The position numbers were made by a program, and so were the translations under genes. The notes below the pieces were generated by a model that was not told the origin of the DNA, ran no database searches, and saw only the letters and a program-made list of their open reading frames with translations. A DNA stretch of 64,000 nucleotides from Bedellia somnulentella. Lineage: Eukaryota > Arthropoda > Insecta > Lepidoptera > Bedelliidae. This document shows, in pieces, positions 12,701-24,785 of this stretch. Each line of letters opens with the position of its first letter. Position 1 is the stretch's first letter. The stretch lies in the NCBI GenBank assembly GCA_963576735.1, contig OY755170.1, forward strand, positions 18,646,875-18,710,874, read 5' to 3'.

Positions 12701-15700
12701 TTTTTGTACGATTATCTGATTTAGACAAACCGAAACAATTACAGAATAAAACTGACATTGATTACGAATTGTCTTACGATGACACGAGAATGACAAGATC
12801 TATACCTGAAAATAATTGGGCTAAGCGGAATAAGATGGATCCAAGATCAGTCGATGTTATAAGCTCATTCCATTCAGAGAATGCTCTGAGCCTTAATAGG
12901 TTGTTTCCGCACCTAAAAAACGAGTTCAGCAAAAGCATGCCAGGTTCTCTCACAAACAGAACAAAGTCGCCGCTGAGGTCTACCATGATAAGTAAAAGTG
13001 GAGATCAAGAAGAACAATCCACTGATATTTCTAATGTCAGCAGTGTCCAAAGTAGCTATTGCCGCTCTGTTGTTGGTGAGTTCATATTTTAATACATAAT
13101 GATAAATAAAGTTTAAAGAATAAAATACAGACGTCCCAGTTGATTCTGAAAACGTCTTAGTGAACAAGTACAGTACTAGATACGATATAGTAGTATATTT
13201 TTATCAAACCTTATATGATAAATTGGATCAAAGTGAAAGCTTAATTTGGGTATTAATTAATCTCTTGAATTATACCTATTCAATGTTATATTGTTTAAGG
13301 TACCCGACTGTAACTAAAAGGGCCAATTTTCATATGTACCTAATTATATTTTTCAGAAACCTGTACCTCTGAAGACAGTCAAACATATAGTCTGATCAAC
13401 AATTGCCAATCTAAACTGGGACAGGATTTGTTGCGCATGTTTCTTGAAGAAATAGCCCCTGATGTCGTCATCGAAGTATCAGGGAGAAGATTCAAAGCCC
13501 ATAAATGTATTTTATCATCCAGGTAATATCATCCAGTGAATTCAAAATCAACAATCACACCGTATTTCCCCGAATGGGTGGCACGGGTATTTATGCTTAC
13601 GAACGTCACGTAACATACGTAACGTAACACGTTGTTACCTGGTGCTCAGAGTAGCCACAGTTGATTTCAGAACTGGAACTCGCGTCTCCTGCATTAGAAG
13701 CGGTGGTTTTCCAACTGAGCTATCACGGGTTTCATACCATGCATACACACATTAAAATATATCATTTTCACAACGAAATACTTTGAGTAAAATACACAAT
13801 CGTAGGTCTTCATTAGGATGTCTCTTCTCTAAGCCTCTTTTAGCTAGCTTTTGTAATATTTGTTTCAGATGCCAATACTTTGCGGGAATTCTAAGTGGTG
13901 GCTGGGTGGAGAGCGCTGGAAACGTCATCATATTGCCACCGTAAGTCAATTCTTTCGATCGCGTTTAGTTGTGGATAGGCAACTAATCATCATTAAAATA
14001 AGAATAGTGTAGTCACTCATGGATACGGTGTGAGTGCGCAATTTTATAGGCCTTTAGAATTTTACTAGCTTTGTTTTTTTGGCAAGATTACATGAAACAT
14101 ATTTGGTTTCACACTTGAAAACTATAGTTTGGACATAACTTAGACTTTTTAACTCATTATAACTCAGGTTATTTAACCTCCGTACCAGTAATTGGGAACA
14201 GTGTGATGATGGTATAATAAATATTGCATTGCAATGATATGTCCTTGGCCAAATATAGTTTTAAGTCACACATACAATACTTTTTTCAATAGTTGAATCT
14301 TTTACATGCGGGAGTTCCACAATAAACAAAAACACAGAACGACAAACAAGAGAACTTATAAATATTTAGTTGTTTTTTTCCATTTGAGATTCTTAACCTA
14401 AACAAATGTAGAAGTTAGGTTCTAAAGCAATAGCTATGTTATTTTATGTAAAAGTTAAAACATGTGTAGTGGCAGGTAAAAAAATTTTTTAGCGCGTGGT
14501 TTTAGTCTCATGTCATGTCTCAATGATTCAACATCTGTTACATAATTTACATTGAAAATGAAACTATTTATAAACAGTTCTTGTGAACCCAATTTGTTTA
14601 ACAGTTGTGTCGTTTGTTTTTGCTCCTCGGTTTTTTATGTCTTTATATAAGATATTAGATAATTCAACGAACGGGAAAGACACATTAATGTTTCATGTTT
14701 TCTTCCTTCAATATTAAGGTAAGAAATACGTTAGGAGCTCATTATATTCACCTATATACTTAACTATATATAATCACGACTGTATACACCAAAAAGAGGT
14801 TGAAAATCCGAACTCTTCAGTCACGTTTCGGTGTTGAGTGAGGAAAAGATAGTAAAATAAAGTATGGTTGGTGATTGGTATCCAGCAACATACAACGTTT
14901 AGAACAAAATATAGCCATAAATATGGACAAAAACCAAAATAAAGCATATCGATCGAAGGGCGATTTTGAAAAGTAATACAAGAGCAATTAGCTGCAATTA
15001 GAAACCCATCATTAACAACCCTTTATTTCACCATTCTCCACTCAATGTCCATAAGTGGCTCTGTACTTCCCAGTTCTAAGCCTCTGGCTTTCCCTTTTAG
15101 CATGTATACCCACGGAAAAAGTTACGTATAAGTATGATTGTGAATCAATCATTTTTCCATTTGCCGCAGATTTTCCTACAACGTAGTACAGTTTGCACTA
15201 TGTCACATATACTCGGGAGTGTCGACCATACCAGACACGGTGAGCATCGTGGAGCTCGCCACCATAGCTGACATGTTGGGGCTGGAGGGGCTCAAGGAGG
15301 CGATCATGTTCACCCTCAAAGTCAGATACTGTCATAATTTTCATAAGGTACGTTTGTGGGGTTTGTTTTAACGATCGAGGCACTCCTCAACAAAGGATCC
15401 ATCAAACAAAAATCCTAACTCCAGCTGGTTACAGTATACACTAGTGTACTGTACAGAGATACTAAGCGCCCACATGCACATAAAACAAAGATCCTAACTC
15501 CACTAGTTGGTTAAGATCTTTGTCTTATGTGCATGTGGGCTTTTAGTATCTCTGTACACAAAAATCTAACAATTCTTCATACACATTAAGAAACAAGGAT
15601 GAATGAACACAGAGCGTAAAAGATATGTGTCCAATATTCTATGACAATTTACCGGATGCGACGGACAGAATAAAATATTTATGTTCTCTATTAGTACCTT

Positions 15701-16348
15701 CCCACTTTTAATGTAAGGGCATCATTGAATATAATTAAAATTTAAGTATATCATAAACTTGGATGATATGAAATACTCACCGTGTATTTGTATCTTAACA
15801 TATTAGCAATAACAGAGCGGTACTAATACGCTCATCATGAATCATCAAACCATTAAAAGTATTTTTTAACATATTGCTAGCCGTGTCAAGTGTGCGTCGC
15901 CGGTGTCCTAGAATGTTTTCCACTATCATCGGTGTACGGGCTCGACGAGTTGTATAGAAAATGCTTGAAATGGATCACCAAGCATTTCCACAAGGTGTGG
16001 CCTACGAAGGCCTTCGCCACCCTTCCTAAGGAGTTGCTGGAGAAGTGTTATCAGCAGCATGTCATCAATTTAACACCGGATACTGTGGTTGATACTATCT
16101 GCGCTTGTGGCATGACGCGTAAGTTACTTGCCTTAGTTACTTAAATAAAGTACAAAAACATATCATTTTTATGTATACTGAGCAATGTTTTTTGTTTATT
16201 TAAAAAAGAATTATTAAGGCCATATCTAACTAGGTGAACCACTATACAAGAAGACTCAAACAAATCGCTTAAGTCATTCTTAAATTATGACCCATCATGT
16301 TAAGTATCTTCACTAAATTACTATCCACTGTTAGCCATCGTCTCTCTG

Positions 16349-16396
<48 letters not shown>

Positions 16397-19300
16397 CACA
16401 CAGAGTTAGGGCACACACTGGTATCTCTACCGAATTACGATCCACATTGGCTCTACATGTCTTTCACCAAATGGTGAAACTATCTATCATTTCTAACACA
16501 CCCGTTGTATATTCTAGTATCGTCTTTACAAACGTCTCGCTGGGCCGAGAGCGTAGCCAGACTCTGTAGAAGATTGATCAGAGCTGGCGCCCAAACTTCG
16601 GCCCCACATTTGTCATCAGTGTTGAGGGAAGTGGCCTCGATGCCTCCACTCCCTGGGCCTGCCACAAGGGCATTGCAGGATTGCCTAGTGGCTGCTATTG
16701 AATGGGCACCGCCAGAGGAGGCTTGCAAGTAAGTTATGTTAATGGCAATAAGTAAGTTCATGGCGTAGAGGTCAAATACAGTAGAATTATTATCATTTCT
16801 AATTCTACTTATTTTCTTTTTGATGCCTAATCGCTCAAGACTTAAATTACCTACTTAATAATTTTTAATCACTCAAGACTTAAACTACAGTTCCCCAAAA
16901 TTAATTATGCGTATAGAAATCTTCGTCACTATTCGGCAACGATCGTGTTCCACGAGCGATATGTATATAAAGTGGTTAAGTGCATGTCATAATTTATTAG
17001 TTACGGAATTTGATTCGATGATTCCATGTCGATTTTCGTGATGTTCGATAAGTCCAAAATGCGAGGATATCCACACGATTGCGAATATGCTTCAATATTT
17101 GTTAGATTGATTTACTTCAAAAATCGTATAGAATTTTTAAAACCTTGTCCTTGATGTCTTGAACCATCGTGCAAAATTTGGCTGTGATCGGACCCGGCGG
17201 CAGCCACCGCCCGCCCGAATTATTTTCGTGAACGAGAACGAGAACACATGATATTGACTCGTATTACTTTAATACAAGTTGCAAAATGCAAGTGCATCGT
17301 TTAGGGCGGTTACGATGCAATTATTCGGGTTTTTCCGGAATACGAGAATTACCGAAGATTTGCATGCGCATTATTAATTTTGGAGAACTGTACCTACTTA
17401 TTGATCTCCAATCACTCAAGACTTAAACGTTCACGCCAATGACAATCTCACATGATGTTTAGAAATTATATATAATAATAATCGGGATTAACCAAAGAAC
17501 ATTTTTTAAAACCACTGACGTGATATGTTTGCCCGACGTTTCGGCACACCTACTGGTGCCGTGGGCACGGGCTGACTGACCAGCTGGCTCGGCTGGTACT
17601 TTGTGATTGAGGAATTTTTAAAGTACCGTCAAATCACTCAATCACTAAATGCTATTAGGGTTGCGTCACACTACACTAATAATGTCCGATGATGTTGAAC
17701 TAGACACACAAAAAAGTGTATGTTTAGAAATGTAAATACCTCTGCCACCCGTTCAGGCATATAAGGCGTGAACGTTTAAGTCTTGAGTGATTAGAGATCA
17801 AAGATAGTGAAAATATAATCAACTGTGACCGGTGTGGAATAAAGGATAGAAGAGAAAAAATAATATTCTTAGCGATTTTTTTCACATTAAAGTTTTTAGG
17901 TCTATCCTATATCGATGGGGAATATACCGTACGTAAGGAATGTTGTAGATTCTTGGTCACACCAACAGTAGTAAATGTAATCAAAATGTCTTTGTCTCCT
18001 TAATCGCTTCTATCATATTTTTATTGCACCGCCTTGGTGTTGTTGGTGGTATATTGATCTTGGTCTATTGATTATTAACCAGTCATATTTTTGTTGTGGG
18101 TTGTGATTTATGATTATACATATGTTTGTGTTTGTTTCAGTTCCTACGCCTTCTTGTCCCAAATAATGAAAGAAACACGATCTTCCCGACCGGATATCGT
18201 GACGGATTCATCCAAACAAAATTTCCTGGTGTCGCATGCCAGCGAATGGAAACAACGGTGTGAATATACCATAGTTCGGTCAGCTCCGCGGGCGGTCGAA
18301 ACGCAGGCGTTCAAAGAATTGCCTCAAGAACTTAGGAAGAGATTACGCGAGCTCGGCTGCATATTGTATGGGTCCCGCTCTATGTCCACCCCGGCTCCGG
18401 TTCTTAACAAACCCACCGCTTCACCTAAACCGAAAAGACAAAGCGAGAACAATAGTTTCGATATCCGCCAGGTACCAGCGGCTTTCATACCGTACGCACC
18501 GAGACCGGCCCTGCCAAAACCAGCGGGCAATGGCGATATCAACGTCGGTCAACGACTGCGGAAACAAAACCCACCGAAAATCAGAACGACCAAAGCGCAG
18601 GAAGAACGGGCCAAGTTCAATCTGGCTCAGACCAGCAGCTCCCGTGAACGGGGGAGCAATAAGAACATTTCGAATATCACTCAAAAGTTTGAGAACACAA
18701 GGCCGAGGTATCTCGAGCCGAAAATAGGGGTGCGACTGTCTGGCAGGCCGGTGTCTTCCAGCGAGTCTTCTCGAAACTCGAGTCCGATACAAACTCGCAA
18801 GGCCCGGGCGAGCCGCCAGCCCAGAAATCCCGGGTGCTCATTATCTCGGGAAACCTTGACAGCCTCCAGACCTTGTACGGCTGACCCTTCAACTGATTCT
18901 CTGAGCGAATCTCAAAACAGCAACAAGTATGCTACTTACACCAAAGTGAAACACTCAAACACTTCAATCAATTGTAAGTATCAATAGTCTGATTTATTTC
19001 AGTCAATATTTATTTCTGTAACTTTTAGTTCATAACTAATGTTACTCGTAAATAAATTGATACCAATGATATATGTTGTTGAATTACTTTATGTAATTGT
19101 AATGATGCTGTGTAGTGTCGGCTTAGAATAGCACTACCCCATTTCTTCCGGTGGGTGTACGTAAGAGGCGACTAACGGTATTGGGTCCTGGGATTGTTGG
19201 ACGATGCGGTTGGAGACCCATCACATACAACCTTTATTTTTACCATCTTTTCCCCACTTACATTTCCAAAAGTGGCTGAGGAATTTCTAATTCCTTAGCT

Positions 19301-19781
19301 TAGGCTACCCCTTCTAGGGATTTATAGCCGTGAGTATATGTATGTATGTATGTATAATTGTAAAGAGTTTTATTTAATTCTAGCCGGCACTTCGGTAAGC
19401 CGCTCAACGGCTAGTGTGGATACCGCAACAGGAAAAGGCAGGATGAAAACAAAGATACCTGTTCTCCTGAATACCAAAAAAGAGATTCCGAGGAAAATAC
19501 AAAATGGTTCCGACAGGAATTCGCCTCAAACAAAGAGTCATCAAGGCAAAGTTTCTTGTTCGCTAATGATGGCGACTAAGTCAAGCTCAGCTAAAGTGGT
19601 GCCTAAAGCGACTAAACCGTTAGTGTCTAAGGGCAATAAACAGAACAATGAAAAGAAGGTCAGAACTGATCATCCTCCTCCTGAAGTGCCTCTGATGGAG
19701 CGCTCCGGGACATTTTTAAAAGATGAACCCACTTTTGGTGAGAAAACTACTCGAATCGACATTGACGCTACATTACATTAA
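6743..19781 (+). CDS. BTBD8: BTB/POZ domain-containing protein 8-like (11 coding exons)
   Basis: Exons: 6743-6760, 7038-7153, 9307-9480, 10068-13075, 13357-13522, 13869-13940, 15170-15347, 15881-16118, 16518-16728, 18141-18973, 19384-19781. All have GT-AG borders, and the sum is 5,412 nt, or 1,803 codons plus TAA. A partial first BTB fold lies in exon 3 (LFPDYEVVCGKSILLTHTCI, about residues 45-100). Exon 4 encodes about 1,000 disordered Ser/Asn/Asp-rich residues. A full second BTB follows in exons 5-7 (DVVIEVSGRRFKAHKCILSS, residues about 1129-1244). A BACK-like helical region follows in exons 8-9 (LDELYRKCLKWITKHF; KVWPTKAFATLPKELLEKCY). A basic disordered tail ends near ERSGTFLKDEPTFGEKT. 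BTBD8 in vertebrates binds the AP-2 clathrin adaptor in endocytosis; that role is inferred here. The exon 2 acceptor was chosen at 7037/7038 because the stronger-looking one at 7030/7031 puts a stop right after exon 1. Confidence 0.8.
7767..9175 (-). mobile_element. Decayed mariner/Tc1-type element in BTBD8 intron 2
   Basis: Inverted ends CCCAGTTGGTCCTTAAATTC (7767 on) and the matching complement ending at 9175 are bounded by TA on both sides (7765-7766 and 9176-9177), the hallmark of Tc1/mariner insertion. The length is 1,409 bp and the transposase remnant lies on minus, antisense to the host gene. Part of the interior (about 8430-8595) recurs near 25418-25539, so that segment exists as at least two copies. 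Confidence 0.85.
7891..8990 (-). pseudogene. Mariner-type transposase pseudogene (DD37D-like spacing)
   Basis: The N-terminal part (8990 down to 8568) has helix-turn-helix character (VYRIIKRYNETSSVDDEKRT; LISLNMGLTRSTVKKVLDED). The catalytic part (8277 down to 7891) shows VFQQDSAPDHKAKTT and later DLNLLDYKI. The visible Asp in QQD and the Asp in LLDY are separated by 37 residues, the spacing reported for the maT group of mariner-like elements. The middle is frameshifted and carries stops, and a stop replaces the Trp expected after LDYK. It cannot make an active enzyme. Confidence 0.85.
9481..10067 (+). other. BTBD8 intron 3, no element seen
   Basis: Intron between exons 3 and 4 (donor GTAAGT, acceptor TTTTTAG). 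It is AT-rich. I found no repeat, ORF or structured RNA I could support. Confidence 0.6.
10068..13075 (+). CDS. BTBD8: Giant disordered exon 4 of the BTBD8-like gene
   Basis: A single uninterrupted 3,008-nt exon, from acceptor TTTTTAG to donor GTTG|GTGAGT, codes for residues about 103-1105. It has no recognisable globular domain and is rich in Ser, Asn, Asp, Glu and Lys, with many acidic-Ser stretches (for example EDGDSDS). The short motif YIDL occurs twice about 31 residues apart (near residues 812 and 843) and could be a linear docking motif. The reading frame is clean with no stops, which argues for selection. It separates the first BTB remnant from the second BTB domain. Confidence 0.85.
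13565..13740 (-). repeat. tRNA-derived SINE fragment in BTBD8 intron 5
   Basis: On minus there is a polymerase III A-box-like TAGCTCAGTTGG (13711-13722) followed about 30 nt later by GAGTTCCAGTTCTG, a B-box-like segment. The order and spacing are tRNA-like, but the acceptor arms do not pair, so this is a SINE head and not a tRNA gene. Confidence 0.6.
14815..15118. repeat. Degraded SINE fragments, opposite orientations, BTBD8 intron 6
   Basis: 14840-14890 resembles the (TATG)n-tailed SINE on minus (GAGTGAGGAAAAGATAGTAA, then GGTTGGTGATTGGTATCCAG). 15003-15118 resembles the same family on plus (CCCATCATTAACAACC, then AAGTGGCTCTGTAC, then GTATACCCACGG). Both are old and incomplete. The rest of intron 6 (13941-14814) shows nothing I can support. 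Confidence 0.55.
15451..15556. repeat. Long foldback hairpin in BTBD8 intron 7
   Basis: The arm 15451-15493 (starting GTACAGAGATACTAAGCGCC) is complementary to 15514-15556, with only a few mismatches over 43 bp and a loop of about 20 bp. The repeated phrase ATCCTAACTCCA on both sides of the first arm suggests a foldback MITE. In the BTBD8 pre-mRNA it would form a stable stem. Confidence 0.8.
16343..16407. repeat. (TA)n microsatellite enclosed by inverted repeats
   Basis: About 20 AT/TA units (16353-16394) are flanked on the left by CTCTCTGTGCC and on the right by GGGCACACAGAG, which are complementary. The whole segment can form a cruciform or hairpin. It lies in BTBD8 intron 8. Confidence 0.75.
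16823..17805. repeat. Older repeat with tandem ACTCAAGACTTAAA motifs, interrupted by the MITE
   Basis: AATC-CTCAAGACTTAAA occurs at about 16830, 16867 and 17409. If the 503-bp MITE is set aside, the copies become three adjacent units. The sequence 17400-17436 is nearly perfectly complementary to 17769-17805 (TTGATCTC-AATCACTCAAG then ACTTAAACGTTCACGCC), giving 37-bp inverted arms. Just before the right arm, CCTCTGCCACCCGTTCAGGC resembles the 3' end of the SINE at 49295. Confidence 0.6.
16888..17390. mobile_element. 503-bp TA-flanked MITE in BTBD8 intron 9
   Basis: Inverted ends beginning CAGTTC-CCAAAATTAAT and continuing with near-complementary sequence for about 35 bp lie at 16888 and 17390. 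TA is directly outside both ends (16886-16887 and 17391-17392), as for Tc1/mariner-type MITEs. It contains a GC-rich palindromic patch (about 17190-17220) and no ORF. It interrupts the older repeat listed next. Confidence 0.75.
19103..19354 (+). repeat. (TATG)n-tailed SINE-like element, copy in BTBD8 intron 10
   Basis: Runs from GTGTAGTGTCGGCTTAGAAT near 19112 to GCCGTGAGTATATG(TATG)n. It is flanked by the exact 9-bp duplication TAATTGTAA (19094-19102 and 19355-19363), which shows insertion by target-primed retrotransposition. No tRNA-type A/B boxes are visible. Its 3' end resembles the LINE at 55535. This is one of the best-preserved copies in the window and is used here to define the family. 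Confidence 0.85.
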
Positions 19782-22700
19782 TTTATTTATATATACTGGT
19801 CTTCGAAAGACTTTTAATCTTACTAAGCTATTTTTAGGCCTTAAATTTTATTATACTCGATTTTGGTTTGTCTCCCTAACGAATTCAATGCTTGCTAGTT
19901 TGGGTATATTTACTATAAGTATTTACATATACACTTCAAATCATTTCTCCTGTTTCAAATCATTTATTTCACTGCTACGGGATAGGAATCAAACTTGGAT
20001 AAAAACCCTTTTATTGCTACAATGTGTTGTGTATAGAAAGTATTAAATATAATTGATTACATACCTCAAAGGAATAGCTATGACTATATGAAAATTATTC
20101 TTAAGTGAAGTTCTTATACATATAAAAATATAACCGATACAAGATTAGTAACTGTTTCCGTTACTCCAAAGATATTCTTAAAAATTTCGATGTGTGGTTT
20201 ATAAATAAAAAGAAATTAAAAGTTTAACAACAGATAGTCCTTTGTCACATAGCTGTTATGAAAGAGAACTCTTTGTATTTCGGTATTTCCAAAATATCCA
20301 ATAGAGTAGTATGTAGACTAAATATATAATTTAAGCTATAACTATATAGTATTTTTGCAATCTTCTTTACACTTTTAATATAGTAGTTTTAATGAATGTA
20401 CTTTCATAGAGCTGCATTATTTATTGCAATATTCATTTATGTAGTATTAATTGATTTTGTCTAAGTTAAAGTATGAGATAGACGTCGACATCGTTCACAA
20501 TAAGTGTTTGGTACCATTAATGTATGTATAAGGTGACTGCGGGATATTGACGAATATATTTTATACTCTTATCTACTGTATTGTTGCACGGGCTAAATAA
20601 TTAATTTGTATGTGTACTTTAGCCATATTAAACGTGTGTGTATGCTTAATTAAGGAATTGAAGTTATTACAGCTATTTGTCAGTATTGCTTTAGTGCATG
20701 GCCATATTTAAGAAACGTTATAAATTCGTATAGTTTTTAATATATAAGAGGCTTTACATCTTGTATCGTAACTTATAGAAGTCGTTTATATTTACTTACA
20801 ATAACGAGAAAAGTAAAGGACCAGTTTTTTTTAAAGAATTTATATTATTATTTTTAAGCAGAATATTTCGTCTATTTTTTATTTTATAGTCTATTGTGTT
20901 ATGATTGAAACGTCAAATATCTTGATAATGAGCCATTACATGCATTTGTTGTAATAGTAAAACTATTTAATTTAGGTTTTTAGTTTTTTACTACATTTAG
21001 AAAGTATTTTCATTTTAAATGGAAATTCTAAAAATAACGAAGTTTTTTTTGTACCTTTTTTACTTGCATAATCTGGACATACAGGCTAACGACACCGACC
21101 TGATTTCAATGTCTTTAAGAACAGTTGAGCTTGTATTGTCAATCAGGATAAATATTTTTGTGTGTTTAAGCGTAAGGTTAATTATTTATTGTATATTATT
21201 ATACAAAGTTTGTGTAATGGATGTATTTTTTAGTTTAGTTTATCATATAAAGTTAAACAGTCGATGTGTTTCGTGACATTTTTCGACCATGTTTAAAGCT
21301 GTTATAGGATTACACCATTTGTGACATTTGTAATTATGAAAATATGATGCGAATTGTGGGACGTGACATTGTGCAGAGTTTCAACTATAATAATTTTTCA
21401 CTTATCTTTTTATAGTTTTTCTGAAAATATCATCTTTTTTATATTTTTAGGACCTATTTGGTATAAAGTCTGCACATCTCTCCCATTTTTTTGTTTTATT
21501 ACTATTATGTAATGTTTAAGTAAGTGACATTCAAGTTATAATTACACTAGAGGAAGTAAGGAGATCTTTCGATGGATCGTGAAATTTGTAACTAAGTCCC
21601 GTACTATCCACTAACAGAACTAAAATCTGTCAGAATTTCCGTTCGATACTCTGTTAAAAAAACCCATTGACTTGCAACTTCAACAAATTGTTTCAATAAA
21701 AAAATCGGCATACTTGAACCATAGTAAAGTAGAGCACTTCTTTGGTATGATGAATCCATTTGTTTGATTGTGCCATTAATCTCATACAAAATAAGAACAC
21801 CGTCTTCTACATCTGTAGAACCATCTGGTACTGGTGTATCATATCTCATAGGAGATATCGCAAATGCATTTGCATATTTGGACAGGCCGTATGTCGAGGC
21901 TCTTGTTCTTGGGTCTGGTGTCTAGATTAAGTTGCGCTTATGTTAGCTACGTTAGTGGAAAGAGTCGATGGAGAGTTTTTATATTTCGTTGAAACAAACT
22001 GTTCAAATTAGTTTTTTTTGTTGTTGTACTAATTCATCACCCGATGATCAACGAACATATGAATATCCTAATGATGATAATAATGATCCCATGATAACGG
22101 ATGAAAATCCTAAAATAGAGTAGCTACAAATTCTGTCACACTTATTTGTAACTATGTAAACTTTGCTCTATCATGTTATCTATGCTCCCACGGTCCGCTT
22201 CAGTTATAATAATGAAGATACGAGTACAACTAACGACCTATTGGTTTGAAATTGTATCGTTTTAATGTACTGCATTCCTGAAAATTACTATATATTATAG
22301 ATACCGCTCATTATCTGAAGATTTTTTACAAACAGACGGTTACTAAGTAATTATTCGTGTTAATTACGAGTATACCGCTTCCTTATCAAAGTTGTGACTT
22401 AATATTTAGTAACCATGTTGTGGCTTCCGTTGTGCTTGTTTATAAATTTGTATAATTTTAAACTGCAATCACGGTCTACGCTAGATTTGTTGTTTATGTA
22501 ATATTTTTTAAGAAACGTATTGAAAACGATCTCATAGAATATGTTTATTTACCTAGTTTAGCTCTGCTACAATATAAGGCAATATTAAAATGTTATTATA
22601 ATAATTAATAGGACTACTTAATAGATTTGTGTCATTGTTATCACCTAGCTTGTAAATGTAAAGCACGTAGTATTATTTGTGGACATTAAATATTTACTTT

Positions 22701-22990
22701 TTTCTATTTAACATTTGATTATTATGCACAGACCCCAAAGTTGATTAAATTTAAACTGAAACTATGATCTGTTGGAAATCTTTAGAGTTTATCTGCAAGA
22801 ATATAAGTATATTATTATTTCATGTTCTTACTCATGATTGTGCAATTCAAATACTGTTTAGGAATTTGAAATATATTTCATAAAACTTAGTATTTCTTTG
22901 TACGGCTTTTGTGTATTCCAGTTATTGTTGAAAGCAACTATTCGTTGTACTTATATTTAAATTAAATAAATATGTGTATCTAAAGCTGTG
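19782..22990 (+). other. Probable BTBD8 3'UTR
   Basis: After the BTBD8 stop the sequence is AT-rich and almost free of dispersed repeats until AATAAA at 22965-22970, the best placed polyadenylation signal. The extent is inferred from repeat absence plus the signal. A minus-strand coding-like island (21604-21925) lies inside. Confidence 0.5.
21494..21925 (-). other. Unrecognised minus-strand coding-like exon
   Basis: On minus the frame is open from an AG acceptor (CTTAATCTAG) at about 21925 to a stop just after residues DFSSVSG near 21600. The composition is protein-like (GSTDVEDGVLILYEINGTIK, then SALLYYGSSMPIFLLKQF). An AATAAA on minus lies near 21494-21499, about 100 nt past the stop. I do not recognise the protein. 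It could be a terminal exon of a minus-strand gene, a captured gene fragment, or chance openness within the BTBD8 3'UTR. Confidence 0.3.
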
Positions 22991-23304
22991 TCTTATTTCT
23001 TAGGGTACAGAATACCTTGGGGTTCGCTTTGTACGTGTGTTGTTTTGAACCGATTTCAATCACTGATCTGAACACATGGTGATTGCTGGGAGAAAGAAAG
23101 GGCAATGCAGAATTCAAAAGTACTGTTCTCATGTAAAGATAATTTTGTCACCTTACATTGTATAACGGCTAATGCTTTGTTGCTTTTAACAGACAAATAA
23201 ACTACTTTATAAATTGATTGACCATTGACGGAGTAATCACGCAAATTATCTATATACTTATAATAAATCTGTAGAGAGGTCAATTCTGTACATTAAATAT
23301 ATTT

Positions 23305-24172
23305 TCAAAATAACTATCAGGGGGTGATTAGTGATCGATACTGATGCCAAAAATGCAATCAGTAAAATTTTTGTCTGTCTGTCTGTCGGTTTGTATGTTC
23401 CTTATGGAAACAAAAACTACTCGACGGATTTTAACGAAACTTGGTAGATTTATTCTTCATACTCCTGGGCAGGTTATAGTGTACTTATCAGCAGAGTAGT
23501 GAAGGGGAATTTTGGGAAAACGGGGGAAGTTACTCCATTTTTTAAACTTCCGTCGCGTGTGCAGCCTTAGTGGTTATAGTTACATAGAAATCATGTATGA
23601 CGGAAATATTCTACATAAATTTTTCTAAAAAATATCCGTCGGCAGCATATGTCTATCTTTTATGGTTGACTCATAATAACACGTGAAATTTCTGATAGCT
23701 TAGCAGTTCGGAGCATTCTGATTATATTTGTTTACTCTTACGTTTATCGTTCTCTCATTCATCTCTCATTAAAAAAGGTTTACATTATTACCTATTCAAT
23801 AAAAAAAGAATCATAGAAATCGGTATAGAATAACCAAATTTATAAATGAAATAAGCTATCGCGCCCTGTCGTCGCACGTGATCATACTATAAGGATATTT
23901 TTTTTGTAATTGTTGCGCCCGCAAAAGATAGCCGGGAGTATACATATACTCCCTGTATGTATGCAAAGTTTGTAACTCTGATTGTTTGTTTGCATGGTTT
24001 TATTTTCGGAGATGCTGAACCGTTCATTAAAGCGCTTTTACAATCACAAAGCTACACTATTCAGGAATGCTATGAATTGCACTAAATTTCACAAATGTTG
24101 AGCAATGATTGAAGAAACCTCAGATATTTTTAAAACTACGCTACCCGTGCGAAGCTGGGCCCGATCCACTAG
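23305..24172. mobile_element. Helitron-like non-autonomous repeat
   Basis: Contains the phrase AACTACTCGACGGATTTTAA common in lepidopteran dispersed repeats, and a (GTCT)n run at about 23370. It ends GCGAAGCTGGGCCCGATCCA-CTAG followed by T, the CTRR|T pattern of Helitron 3' ends. There is no ORF. The 5' limit is uncertain. Confidence 0.45.
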
Positions 24173-24293
24173 TATACAAATAAAGAGAAAAACACACAAT
24201 CGAATTAGGGACCTTCTCTTTTGATGTTGGTTTGCACTATCAATCATCCTAAGCATTGGCGAAAATGAGACAAAGTGATATATGTGCCGCTCA

Positions 24294-24573
24294 CATACAT
24301 ACATATACTCACGGCGATAAATCACAAATACCCAAAAACTTCTCAGCCACAATTGGAACTTGATAGTGGTCAAGATGGTAGAAATAAAGTATAGTTGGTG
24401 ATGGGTCTCCAACATTATTGCCCAGAAACACTTAATAAACGTATGTATTTTACCAGTTTGAGGAAGCTGGAATGTGCCGCAGTCTGGTTATCATTTCCTT
24501 TGGCTCAATGGTCGCCTCTTAGGACACCCGTGGGTAGAAAGGGGTAGTGACATTCTAAGCGGTCACAACACGG
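24294..24573 (-). repeat. (TATG)n-tailed SINE, diverged copy
   Basis: Minus-strand copy of the family defined at 19103: CATACATATACTCACGGC, then GGTTGGTGATGGGTCTCCAA in a related form, then CCCGTGGGTAGAAAGGGGTAG. It is heavily mutated in the centre. Confidence 0.7.
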
Positions 24574-24651
24574 CAGACTGCTGCTCACGTTAATCCATTT
24601 TGGTTAAGCCGGCACTACACATTCTAGTGCAAATTAAAACTGATTCCTTGA

Positions 24652-24785
24652 ACAGTGTCGGCCAAGAATAGCACTAGCCCATTTGTACCCATTGTTCGTA
24701 AGAGGCGACTAAAGGTATTGGGGCTTTTTAAGTGTTTGATGGGCGATGTAGTTGGAGACCCATCACCAACAACCTTTGCGTGCGT
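24652..24785 (+). repeat. (TATG)n-tailed SINE, 5' half only
   Basis: From GTGTCGGCCAAGAATAGCAC to CCCATCACCAACAACCTTTG, then it stops. The 3' half is missing. The open frame across it is incidental. Confidence 0.75.
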